Shown here: piece after piece, positions 41,359-51,274 of the stretch | Position numbering within the stretch: position 1 is the stretch's first letter | How the letters are laid out: every line of letters begins with the position of its first letter | Assembly: GCA_002785995.1 (NCBI GenBank) | Contig: NHNV01000068.1 | Location: 62,001-126,000 of the forward strand | DNA: 64,000 nt | Direction of reading: 5' to 3' | DNA from: Mycosphaerelloides madeirae | Taxonomy: Eukaryota; Ascomycota; Dothideomycetes; Mycosphaerellales; Mycosphaerellaceae | The notes under the pieces: generated by a model | What the model was told of the DNA's origin: nothing | Database searches by the model: none | Seen by the model: only the letters and a program-made list of their open reading frames with translations | Made by a program: the position numbers and the translations under genes

Positions 41359-43158
41359 TCAGAATAATCCAGCTTCCAATACCACACCGTGACGCTTAGT
41401 GGAAGACGAGGGACGTTGTCCGAGACTAGCGATCATGTGGTAGCCTGCTCCGTTACCCATGGATTGAATCTGGGGTTGAGAGAAGTCGTAAATCATGGGA
41501 TCATTGATGTCGAGCTCGTCTGCCAGATCCTGAATGTCGCCTTGAAAGCACATATTTCGACTGCGGCGAGCAGTGCTGTCCGGGTGGGTAGCACTGTACA
41601 TCGACAAGGGTCGCTTCTTCGACTGCGCTACAGAAACTTGTTGGGTCTCACGCAGCCGGTGCTTGCTGGTAGAGATCGCTCTGTTGTGTTCTGGAGGAGT
41701 GCGAGGCTGCGTCATGAGAGTTCCTGGCGGGGGCATCCTTGCTGGGCTGAGTGAAACATGTTGCAGTCCGTCTTGAGCGATGTCAAAGGCCATATCCGCA
41801 GGAAGAAGGAATTGTGGATCTTGGCCGAAAGACGTATCCCAGATATCCTGTGAGAAAGCCGATGCAATGAAGGGGTCTATCGATCCTGCAATAGAAGTAT
41901 TCATGTCAAAGCCTCCACTTCCAGACAGGTCTAGGCTACCGCTGTACCACTCGTTGGAAGTATGCCCATACGATGCCGAGTCCTTCAAGTATGGCTCTCC
42001 GTGAGGGTATGCTTCGCCGTTCTGGGATAATGGCGCAGTGTTCGCCCGCCCGCACTCGTTGAAATGGCCAGGAGAACATGAGTTTGCGGTGTGCTGTGGA
42101 TTGGCGTCGGCTTCGGTCCGGAACTTCGTTATGTCAAGTCGATCGAATATTTGCTCGACCACTTCACGACAGTTTTCAAAGCCAAGGCCACTCTGCAAGC
42201 GTGACGGAGAGCTCGTCTGTCCCCATTCAAGTCTGTTCGCAATCTCGCAGGCGTCCAAGGTACTTTCAGCCACCAGCTGCTTCCAGTGTTCGTCGGGAAT
42301 GTCGCGCGACATGCAGAGGGTCAGCACCTCCGCATACAGGTATTCGTGGCCACCAAGAAATGTTCCCTTGCCTTGCTCTAGCAGAGTACAAATTCGGAAG
42401 CGCTGATCAGCACCAGCAAGATTGCAATGGCTCGACTGAAGACCGGCATGTTTGTGGAATTCTTCCATTGTGGGAAAGGGTTGTCCACCTGGGCAGCAGC
42501 AGCTGAAGCAAGGCCTGCCAGTAAGATCGACCATCTCGTGATTAGACATGTTTCCTTTACTCTGATGGGCGTCCTTTTGGTGTCTCTTCGCCCGAGTCTC
42601 CGTGCGCGAGGTATCACCGCACGCTTTGCATCGATAAGCTTGGTAACCAGGACCAAGACTCTTGCAGATATTTTTGAAGTGTTTTCGTTGATCGGTCGAT
42701 TTGCTGAACGTCTCATCGCAATGCGAGCAGACATACCTATTTCCAGTCTTTTTCCCGCCAGCGGGAGATGGCACCGGAGCGTCGTGTGAAGTCGGGAGCG
42801 TAGGCGCGAGTGAGGGTAACTGGTCCGCATCACTCAAGAGCGATAGTCTGTCTACTGGAGTGGAGAGCTGGACAGACTGTATAGAAGCAGTCGACTGCCT
42901 GAACTGGGGATATGGTCCAGAGGTGGCAGAAGTCCGGGACGATCGAAGAGACGAGGCGGAATCCGGTCTCAAGATTCGGGACTGATCGGACAGTCGCCCT
43001 GAGGAACAATCTAGGCACATCAGTACGACTGCTTTGCAAGAATGGATCGTTGGGCCAGTACCGGAGTTGCGAGTGGAAGATCCCGTGGCATCCGCCCAAA
43101 CAAATTCCGCAGGGAAAGGAAATTCTCGCAGCCTTCTTGGAGGTTGCGAGGCGTCCAT
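41359..43158 (-). CDS. C2H2 zinc-finger protein, likely transcription regulator
   Basis: 599 aa from ATG 43158 if unspliced. A likely 51-nt intron (GTACTGGCC donor, TACTGATG branch point, CCTAG acceptor, about 43005-43055) is in frame without a stop; removing it gives 582 aa. The N-terminus MDASQPPRRLREFPFP is followed by a Ser-rich region. Two adjacent fingers lie at about residues 140-200: RYVCSHCDETFSKSTDQRKH and YRCKACGDTSRTETRAKRHQ. The first has Cys instead of the last His (KHFKNIC). A Cys-rich patch (GRPCFSCCCPGG) follows, then a long disordered tail. Nuclear DNA binding is inferred; targets are unknown. Confidence 0.75.
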   Translation of the reverse strand: MDASQPPRRLREFPFPAEFVWADATGSSTRNSGTGPTIHSCKAVVLMCLDCSSGRLSDQSRILRPDSASSLRSSRTSATSGPYPQFRQSTASIQSVQLSTPVDRLSLLSDADQLPSLAPTLPTSHDAPVPSPAGGKKTGNRYVCSHCDETFSKSTDQRKHFKNICKSLGPGYQAYRCKACGDTSRTETRAKRHQKDAHQSKGNMSNHEMVDLTGRPCFSCCCPGGQPFPTMEEFHKHAGLQSSHCNLAGADQRFRICTLLEQGKGTFLGGHEYLYAEVLTLCMSRDIPDEHWKQLVAESTLDACEIANRLEWGQTSSPSRLQSGLGFENCREVVEQIFDRLDITKFRTEADANPQHTANSCSPGHFNECGRANTAPLSQNGEAYPHGEPYLKDSASYGHTSNEWYSGSLDLSGSGGFDMNTSIAGSIDPFIASAFSQDIWDTSFGQDPQFLLPADMAFDIAQDGLQHVSLSPARMPPPGTLMTQPRTPPEHNRAISTSKHRLRETQQVSVAQSKKRPLSMYSATHPDSTARRSRNMCFQGDIQDLADELDINDPMIYDFSQPQIQSMGNGAGYHMIASLGQRPSSSTKRHGVVLEAGLF

Positions 43159-45140
43159 GATTTGAGATATTAGTCCGATCAAGGCTGATGAGTTCTCTTG
43201 TAAATACTGGTGTTAAAGGAGTGTCGTAGATCGTCGTGGTGCAAGAAAGAATGGACAAGTCCGGCGAAGCTGTTAATGAGGGATAGCGACGACGTCCAAG
43301 TGGGAAAAGATAGTGAAGGTCAGTGCATTCTGTCCACAAACGAGGGTTCGCACCAGTATTGTAGAGTACAAGAAGAAGAAAAGGGCCCAGGGACTCGAAC
43401 CAAAAGAGACGCTGCGATAGTGTCAAATCGACACTCGACAGAGGGTGGTCAGAGGTGTTTTAGTATGCCACCGGTTCGCATTGTCTGCGGTAGCCTTGCG
43501 CTGCATATTTGCCTTTGGGGTAGAGCTCATGCACGAAGCATGCGGCCGCCGTAGTGACCTCGTAAGCTCTTTCGCCCCGTTTCTGGCAGGCGGCCGGGCC
43601 AGCCGGAGTAGAGTATCCAGATGCGAGCATCCGGTATGGCATATCTGTTGACGGGCGAGTAGTGAGTGGGCGAAGCGACGTCAATTCAGGTACCACGGCA
43701 GCTGTGCGAGGGGTGTAAGACACAAGCCCGCATGACCTGCAGTATGTATTAATGGACACCGGTCAGGCTGCGGCTTGGATGCGAGATGTGCTGCCGGACA
43801 ATCGGCGGTCCTCCAGCAGCTTCGCGAATGCAATGCAGAGCGGAGGTACGGCATTGTCGACGCCAGTGCAGGCGAGAAGATGTAGCGATCCATTCGAGAA
43901 TGCTCATAAATCTGATGTGGTAGCAATTACCCAGCCTAACGGGCGATCTTCGTCGCTTGGTGTCCTGGAAGGCGGCCGGCCAGTTGCCGATGACGCGAAA
44001 TGCGGATGCTCATGTTCTTCTTTCAGCGGCTGACTCTAGGTATTTCCCGTACCGTGCCTGAACCGCAAGAAGGCGTTCGCGTCTGTTGTGCCCCTGAACC
44101 TCGTGGCCTGAGAAGCTGGCGATAGCAAAGTCGAGTGGCGGAGCGACGGGGCCTTGAGAGGTTGTACATGCAAGCAGCTGGAGTGAGCTATGTGGTCGAT
44201 GGTTACGTTGAGATATACATACTCCTGAGGGTACAAACGACCTCCCTCCATAAGCGACCGAGTGATGAAGCCATCAGACGAGTGCTTCCAATGATGGAGG
44301 TGTGCCTGTCTTATCTGGGCGCTTATTTATGAGGTGGCCTCGCTGGTGAAGGCCTGAAACGTCTCAGACCTGAAACACGAGGATCCGTAAGCTCGAGGAG
44401 ATGTTTCGTTGGCCAAAAAGCGGTCGTTACCAGGCGTAAGTGTGGCATCTAAATGGCACAGGGGAGATGCATAGGATTTTGAGCGTCGGGGCGTATCTGG
44501 ACCTGCTGCACTACTGTACGGCTTTGCAATGATTCCCGCTCTAGTCCAAAGGTAATGGTACACAGGGCGTGATGAAGCGGTGGCCATATCGATGTTGGTG
44601 GGTTGATGAGAGGCAGAAAAGAGAAGTTGAGGCGGAAAAGCAACATTGAAAGGCTCGGCCCAAACCCGTGAACTCGGACCACTACATCCATCGTCCACTT
44701 GCTCCTCCACCTTCGGTATTCGTCCATCACCAAGTCTGCGCACCAGTGAAAGCTCCTGGTCTAGCAGCGAAACCTCCGGTCGTTTCCATGTCCAATCTCA
44801 TGCCGCTCGCGGAAGTAGACAGTCCTTTCGCAGAATATCTCAGCCTGAGTCAGCCAAGTGGACGCCTCCCATCACCCTTTCCTCCTCGGCATCTTCACCT
44901 TCACCCTCTATAGCACCCTAGTCGACTTCGGATACTAGGAATATTATGGAAGCTGCCGACTAGCGCATACGAAACACTTCGACAGAATGCGGCGGACCGC
45001 TTTCAAGGAAAGTGGATTCTTCGACTCGATCGAAGACCTTTTGCAGCTCCTGCCTTACGACTTTGGTTGGACCTGAGACGATCACGATGTACGAGATGAC
45101 TCGATTGAATTATAAGGCAATACGCTTTGAAGGTGGTTCT
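43159..45140. other. gene-poor stretch left of the transposon
   Basis: About 2 kb. A GGTTCGAGTCCC sequence on the minus strand (43391-43402) is not part of a tRNA. Frames at 44587-44327 (minus, start MATASSRPVYHYLW) and 44668-44913 (plus) read somewhat like protein but overlap and have no splice or domain support. No gene is called. Confidence 0.35.
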
Positions 45141-45159
45141 AGAACGCTTAAAAGAATAG
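45141..45159 (+). repeat. solo fragment of the transposon terminal repeat, flanked by TA
   Basis: TA, then GAACGCTTAAAAGAA, then TA lies immediately before the left end of the element. These 15 bases equal the outer end of its terminal inverted repeat in direct orientation. Confidence 0.8.
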
Positions 45160-45185
45160 AACGCTTAAAAGAATACCGTGTGCAG
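45160..45185 (+). repeat. left terminal inverted repeat
   Basis: 26 bp, identical to the reverse complement of 48580-48605. It is followed by a short hairpin, GCGGC ATCA GCCGC (45185-45198). Confidence 0.95.
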
Positions 45186-45315
45186 CGGCATCAGCCGCAC
45201 CGACTTCATGTCGCCTAATATGTTAATAATATGATCTTTATCACCGATTTCTCAACACAACTCGTATCTGTGTCTTCAATATTGCTGGTATATCTTCTTC
45301 TGAGGTGTTACTATC

Positions 45316-46296
45316 ATGTCAGCCCGCAACACTGGCCGCCGGCTACCGGAATCTACCATTTTTGAGCTGAAAACTGCCCTGGAAACGACAGACTGGACAA
45401 TAGCCAAAATCGCCTTAAGACTACGGATCTATCGCAACACTATTAGCAAGATTTGTCTCAGCTATGAGCTCTTTGGTTCACCTTATCCGCCAGACGCTGT
45501 TAGGCATGGAAGACCGCCGACTCTCACATCAGACGAATGCCGAATTGTTCTCGAATACGTTGCCCTTATACCTGACGCATACCTTGACGAAATAGCCTGG
45601 TATATCTTCGATATGACTGGCAAAACAGTGACCGATATGACTGTATGGAACATCTTGAAAAGAGCTGGATTCTCGCGCAAGGTAGCATGCCGAATAGCTG
45701 GTGAAAGAAATGGTGAACTGCGGCGCTTGTAGCAGTCAAAGAGAGCGTTTTGGAAGGCGGATAATATCGTGTTTATCGACGAGAGTGCGTCCGACACACG
45801 CACTGGCTGGCGCAAGTATTCTTAGAGCTATATCAATCATCCAGCTGATACAACTTCGCCTACAAAACGGTCAGAACGGTACTCAATTTTGCCGGCCTAC
45901 GGCATCAATGGGTACCTCGCTAGAGCCTTAATATGTCTCGGAGGCGTAACAAAGGTGATGTTTGTCGAATGGATGATAGCTGAAGTGCTGCCGCGCGTGC
46001 TAATTAGCACAATATTGGTAATGGATAACGCGTCTATTCATTACAGTGAGGCGTTGACTGCTGCCGTAATGGCCGCTGGCTGCTACCTCGAATATCTACC
46101 GCCATATTCGCCAGACTTCAATCCAATCGAGAACAGCTTCAACGTCTTGAAGCTGTAGATCAAAAGGCACAGGAGCGAGGCTGCGGCATTCGAGACATAC
46201 GGTGAGTTCTTGGCGTACGCGATGGAGTGTCAATTGATAGATGAAGGCGCAGCAACAAGGGCGAAGAATCACTTCATTCATTGCGGATATAACTGA
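45316..46296 (+). pseudogene. Tc1/mariner (IS630 superfamily) transposase with three TAG stops
   Basis: A single reading frame of 327 codons from ATG 45316 to TGA 46294-46296, interrupted by TAG at 45730-45732, about 45825 and 46156-46158. The N-terminus has two helix-turn-helix units (TIFELKTALETTDWTIAKIA, RLRIYRNTISKICLSYELFG; then a HTH ending VWNILKRAGFSRK). The catalytic triad is intact: Asp in IVFIDESASD, Asp in VMDNASIH, Glu in PDFNPIEN, with 34 residues between the last two (DD34E). By comparison with relatives, the three stops stand where Trp is expected (RRL_QSKRAFW, KYS_SYI, LKL_IKRH), that is TGG to TAG. The element cannot make its own transposase. Confidence 0.9.
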
Positions 46297-46325
46297 TACA
46301 AACGCCATTATTATCATCATCATTA

Positions 46326-48455
46326 TCAGCGCGGAGACTGCCAAGTCCGCCGTACCACTCTCCACTCCTTCGCAAGGCTTTGTATACTATATAACCATCT
46401 AATTAGCAGGCCTGTCTCGCTCCAGGCGTCCTCACTAATGCGCTCAGCATCTGCCATTTCAATATCTTGCTCTTTCAAGAAGTTCTCGACGTATCCGAGC
46501 CTGTGTGCTCTATCGTATGACTGCTAGGCAGTCTTTGTCCGGACCTACTCTATAAAGCGATCGATATCGACTCCAGCCTCAGGCTGTGATGACCGAAGCG
46601 CGTCGTCTGCTGGCAGCAGAGGCTGCGGTTGCGGCTGCTGTTGTTGCGGCTGGTTCGGATAAGGAAAAGGCACAGCAAACTGGTACGGATTCTCGCCAAG
46701 ACCAGCAGGAGCAGTGCTAGGCATCATCAGATAGAAGTTTTAATGCTGCTCGAACGCTGGATAATGGCCGCTAGTGAGACTAGACGAACGCGACTACGGC
46801 TAACGACAAGATTGATTATCTTTATCAGCCTTAGACCGAGCCTTACGCAACGCCTCGAGAATCTCCGGCCCTGGATCCTCTACTAAAGCGTCGCCATTAG
46901 CAATCGCGCGAGCCTATCGCATCAAGACTGGACGATAGACTAGCAGATGATTCTTGGCGTCGTTCGAGCCGTCGAGGAAGCAAGCGCTACGGCCTTGTTG
47001 CTTACAGCCTGGATTTGAACAACTCTATTACTGGACGATATCCATTATTTCGCCGCCGTGCGCCCTTATAGCAATATTCTCGCGCGTAGCAGACAACTGG
47101 CCAAGTTGGACAGTAGTAGCTGTCTTGCGGACAGTCGCTAGCGCTGATGCTAGTGCTGGAGGCTTCACTTCAAGCGATATGCTGACCTGAAGTCCACGAT
47201 TAGGAGCTGCTGCGTACCAGCGACTGAGACGCTTGATAATAGCCGGCCAAAGGCCTTCATCATCGATGCCATAATGACATGCCTTAGTAGTAGTAGCACG
47301 CTCAAATCTGGCTGTTATTTCGACTCTCTCCACAGCTACAGCGTGCTTGGTAACAACGCCAAGTATCCAGTCTTTCACCTCTTATAGCGGCTCGTCATCC
47401 TTGCTCTTCTGCCAGGTTGTACTAACAATAGTAGTCTTATTGTACCGCGCTAAGAGCTTTAAGTCATACTCGAAGTCGATAGATTCGAGGTTAGGCGTCT
47501 GTTTGGTAGCAGACGAACGCCTAGCAGCCTTCAATACGGACTCAAGATTGCGTGGCGTCTTGTTCGTCTTGTTTGGCTTGAGCGGCGAGCTTATATTATC
47601 ATCGTCCGTACGGCGTTTACGCTTCGACGACTGATGGCGTGGCTGGCTCGCAGGCGTAACAATTGTCTGCTTCTTTCTCTGCTGCTGTGCTGTAGGAGTC
47701 GGCTTCGGAGCCGGTCCAGCAACTGGCTTCTTTGTAAGTGAATGCTTTGTAGGAGCTGACTTTCTTACGGCCGCAGGCTTGCTTGTAGGCTTGCTCGGAG
47801 AGCCTGGTTTCTTCGGTGGATTCAATACTAACTTCGTCGACGGTTTTGACGGTCTCGTAGAAGCTCGCGTGGCACGCCGAGTAGCATCCTTTACAGTCTC
47901 TCTATTGACAATAGCAGCAGCAGCCTTCGAAGGATCCGCATGACCAAATGCCTTCAGATTGTAGGCACGCCGTGTAGCAGCCTGCTCGTCCGCAATCTCA
48001 CGATGGCGACGCTCTTAAGCCGCGAGAGCCTCCGCCCTGTCTGCCTCTTTAACGACATCATTATCGTCAGTTTCGGACGATATATCATCTTCCAGCGGAT
48101 CCGGATGGTCTGGAGCCTTCTCGCCATCATCATCGCCGAGCCGGTCATCGATATTGTCACTGAATCCTTCATCTTCTTCCATTTCCGCTATGGTTGACAA
48201 ATCCGCCTCCTTTTTGATTCTCTTGAGAAAACTGCTCAGCGCTGGCGCGCTCAGTTCGCTGCTGGTATCTATCAGCTTCCGCGCCTCTTGGGCGGCCTTT
48301 CGAGGGGAGCGGCGGCATGGCAGAGCGGTGTTGACTGCAGTAAAGGTAGGAGCCGTAGGGTGGTAGGGGAGGAGGGGCAGCAGAGGGCTTGATGGCTGCG
48401 GAAGCGGTGACGAGGGCGCGGCGGAACTAGATCTAGGTCGATATGCAGGGGGCAT
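46326..48455 (-). pseudogene. Accessory ORF of the transposon, about 709 codons, ten premature stops
   Basis: One frame runs from ATG 48455 to TGA 46326-46328, and all segments between stops are in phase. Order: Pro-rich start (PPAYRPRSSSAAPSSPLPQP); basic SPRKAAQEARKL; acidic helix (EMEEDEGFSDNIDDRLGDDD); charged helix; Lys/Pro-rich linker with KRKRR; a folded part (DFEYDLKLLARYNK through WILGVVTKHAVAVERVEITA); a Cys/His module, CSNPGCKQQGRSACFLDG then NHLLV, then TAG where a Trp fits before ARAIANGDALVEDPGPE; a Gln/Pro-rich stretch; and a helical end (LGYVENFLKEQDIEMADAERIS). The stops are 48015, 47382, 47028, 47025, 46914 and five more down to about 46530. DNA binding or a transposition-helper role is inference. 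Confidence 0.7.
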
Positions 48456-48579
48456 AGTGACAACAACACCTTAGGTTTGATATATCGATGAGAAAACAGC
48501 TTCAAAAGGCGTGGATCTTATGTTAAGATTGTTTTACTAACAAAATACTAGGGCACGCGTCGCGCGTCGAGATGCCGAG

Positions 48580-48605
48580 TGCACACGGTATTCTTTTAAG
48601 CGTTC
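48580..48605 (-). repeat. right terminal inverted repeat
   Basis: 26 bp, perfect inverse of 45160-45185, followed by TA at 48606-48607. Confidence 0.95.
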
Positions 48606-48833
48606 TATCGAAATATCCGGCGCAGAAGAAAGACGAAGATGCGCAAGAAGTGACTCGAGCCAATTCGAGTGTACGACAATCACATGCAACCTTTGGTGGC
48701 CTTGCTTAAACCTAAATGGAGCATATGATTTGTCCTGCATTCACTTATTGTCCCGAGCTTTCTGGACCTCACTACAAACCGCAAACTTTCTGCACTTCTT
48801 CTCCGCTTCATCTTCCGCAAACACGCCCACAAT

Positions 48834-49899
48834 ATGACGCAGGAAGAACGAGCATCCAAACGGCGAAAGAGTATTCTCCACTCCAGCGTTGAAGAAGAAA
48901 TGCAGGCGCCGGATGCGGTCGTTGTCGTGGCCGGCATAGGCGGAGTGCAAAATCATTCAGTATACCTGATATCAACGCCCTCACTCCAACTAACGGTATC
49001 TCATAATCGGCATTCGCGTATTCAGACACGCCCTCAGCATCACTTCCCCCGTCTCAAAGCGCCTATTCGCCACCGCGCCTATCAGCGAAGACGATCCTCC
49101 AACCAAGACGCTCCAACTCCTCGATAACAACGGTGACGCCCTCTTCTTGCTGTTCAACGTCCCTCACCTCCGCGACGACGCCCTCCCTGCTCGTCTGCAG
49201 CCCGACCGCCTCAAGCGCCTAATCGCAACCGCCGCCGAACACTCCTGCCTGATCGCCACCTCGCGCACCACCTCCAAATGGCTCGACCACATCTACCGCA
49301 ACCTTCTCGACGCGTCTCTCTTCGAAATGATCGAGACGACCTACATCCTCAAGAACGCCACCTTCTTCTCCCGCTACTCCTTCAAATGGGTCCTCACCAC
49401 GCCTCTCAACCAGCCCATCGCCGCCATCCCCACCATCAAGCAACCCAGAATAACGAGCAAACGTCTCGCCATCGAGCTCCTCGCCCGGAAGACACAATCC
49501 TACAACGAGCTGAAAACAGACCTAGACTATCTCGTCGAACCCCTCGCCGAACCCCTCGCAGACGAAAACAAACACTATCCCGACCGCGAGCCTTGCGAAG
49601 ACCCGGAAATAGACGCAACCGTTGGTCCCTGCGAAGAGCCCAAAATAGCACCCTTTTGCCCTGTCGATAAAGAAAGCTCCATCGAATACCTCTCTGCCCT
49701 CCGCGACTACAATCTCTGGCCTTCGACAAAATGGCCCGACGACATCGTGCAAAGCGTCATCTCGCGAATCGCCAAATTCAGAATCCCAGAATACGATGCG
49801 AGCGACGGAAGTTCCTGGTGCTTGCACATCGTGGATACGTTTATGACGGCAGTGGAAGCTGTGCGGGGGAGACATGAGGAGAGTTTATGGGGCTTGTGA
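48834..49899 (+). CDS. BTB/POZ-like protein next to the transposon (5' exon structure unresolved)
   Basis: The 3' exon, open from about 48999 to TGA 49899, reads FRHALSITSPVSKRLFATAP, then LQLLDNNGDALFLLFNVPHL and LKRLIATAAEHSCLIATSRT. This fits a BTB fold: helix ending SPV.KRLF, strand, then helices. It continues into about 170 residues of unknown type with the direct repeat EPLAEPLADE and the paired motif PCEDPE/PCEEPK. The probable start is ATG 48834 (MTQEERASKRRKSILHSSVE), a basic/acidic leader, but no single GT-AG intron joins it in phase to the 3' part without losing conserved sequence. The gene lies only about 230 nt from the transposon end. Confidence 0.55.
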
Positions 49900-51274
49900 C
49901 CAGATTGTCTCAAGGCCGGTGGAGTGAATCGCGAGGAGTGCAGATGTGAGCATGCGAAATTGATGCAGAGAGTCGACTCGTCTTCACAACCGAGAGCAGT
50001 GAACCAGCGGAGTAGTTAGTCCTCGAGCAACCGGACTGCGATGGCCTCGACGCTACAGACTGGGCGAAGTGTGAGTTTCGAGGGGTTCAAGAAGGCGGCG
50101 AAAGGCAAAGTCAGAGAGGCATATTAGCAGACAGCTCAGAAATCCTTACGACAGCAAGTCTCATCAAAAAGGAGGGTAGTGCGCAATCACAGTGGCAATA
50201 GTGTCATCCAGAGGCCGTAGCCCAGGACAAATGACTGTTGTAAGTGCTTTCCAGTCTATCGCGACGTTTCAGCGTTCGAGTCTCTTCGTTCGTCCCTGGT
50301 TCACGTTTCTTCTTCGTTGAACGTGCGTGTATTACATCTGGATTTTCGTTCCTGCTTCGTTCGTCCTCGATGGTCCTCTTTGACTTTTGTCTGTCTCCGT
50401 TCATGTATTTGCAACCCATCCGTTTCCTGCTGATCGCCAATGCCGTTGTCACTCCGTAATCCGGACATATCCAAGCTGTCAGCCGTATAGGATGTTATTC
50501 CGCGTCGAGGAACACGGCAGCTGAAAGGATTTGGAAGCACTTCTGATTTCAAGATGCAGTACATTGAGAGTGTGATCTTCTTGTCGACAGGACGTGTTCG
50601 GAAATTCTCAATGCTTTTGAGCGTAGTTTCATTGAAAATTGGCGAAAGTAGCCGACAGCACGGATACCAAGGCCCTAGAGATAGGACCTGCAGATCGCCT
50701 TGGAGTTTGCGAGTAACAGTTGCGTTGGGGCTGTGCGTACCTCCTGGAAGCGGCTTATTCGACTGAACCTATGGTTCGCCAGTCTGAGCTGAAACACCTG
50801 AGCTTGTGGACATCTTAATCGATATCATTTGACAACATCGAAAACTCTGAGTCGAAATATCGGGAGGGCGGTAGCAAATGTTAGAGCTGGGTCCTAGGTC
50901 TCCAGCATGTCTGCGGTGGGGTCACGCTTTCTTGAAGGCTTTGACGGCGGGCGAAGATGTCGCTATACACATAGATGATGCGGAGTAGTGGACAGGGTAC
51001 CAGCTAAATTCGCGGCAGGTGCTGTCGTTTGGGTGCTGCACGCGGCGTGCGTGAATGAATGAGTGTCGAGCGATGTTTCCAATCACCCGTGTGACATCAG
51101 TAGTGGTGTTCGTGGAATCGCACCGAGACGATGTCGTGATGTAGGAGTAGTGGCGATGCCATATGATGGAAACCATGGGTACCAAGGAGCTGGAATACGG
51201 CCAAGCCAAAGGTGGGCCTCGATGTTCGCAAAGCAGCATTGTAAAGCTATCCCTTCATGGACCAGCGAGGCTTC
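49900..51274. other. intergenic, about 1.4 kb
   Basis: Convergent 3' flanks of the BTB-like gene and SNF8. Short frames in several phases lack domains. No repeat noticed. Confidence 0.4.

Larger units (their letters stand above)
45160..48605. mobile_element. Tc1/mariner-type DNA transposon with two convergent ORFs, RIP-inactivated
   Basis: A 3446-bp element with perfect 26-bp terminal inverted repeats (45160-45185 and 48580-48605; outer end GAACGCTTAAAAGAATACCG) and the dinucleotide TA on both sides (45158-45159 and 48606-48607). TA is the standard Tc1/mariner target duplication. Inside are a DD34E transposase on the plus strand (45316-46296) and a large accessory frame on the minus strand (46326-48455), whose 3' ends are only 29 nt apart. 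Both frames are broken by premature TAA and TAG codons. Typical Tc1/mariner elements are 1.3-2.4 kb with one gene, so the extra kilobase and second frame are unusual. Confidence 0.92.

Noticed and set aside
43391..43402. B-box-like GGTTCGAGTCCC on the minus strand
   Set aside because: No A box upstream, and T and acceptor stems do not pair, so it is not a tRNA.
45316..48455. Reassigned stop codons (alternative code) as an explanation for in-frame TAG/TAA in the transposon
   Set aside because: Host genes in the window end at TAG and TAA normally; RIP explains the pattern more simply.
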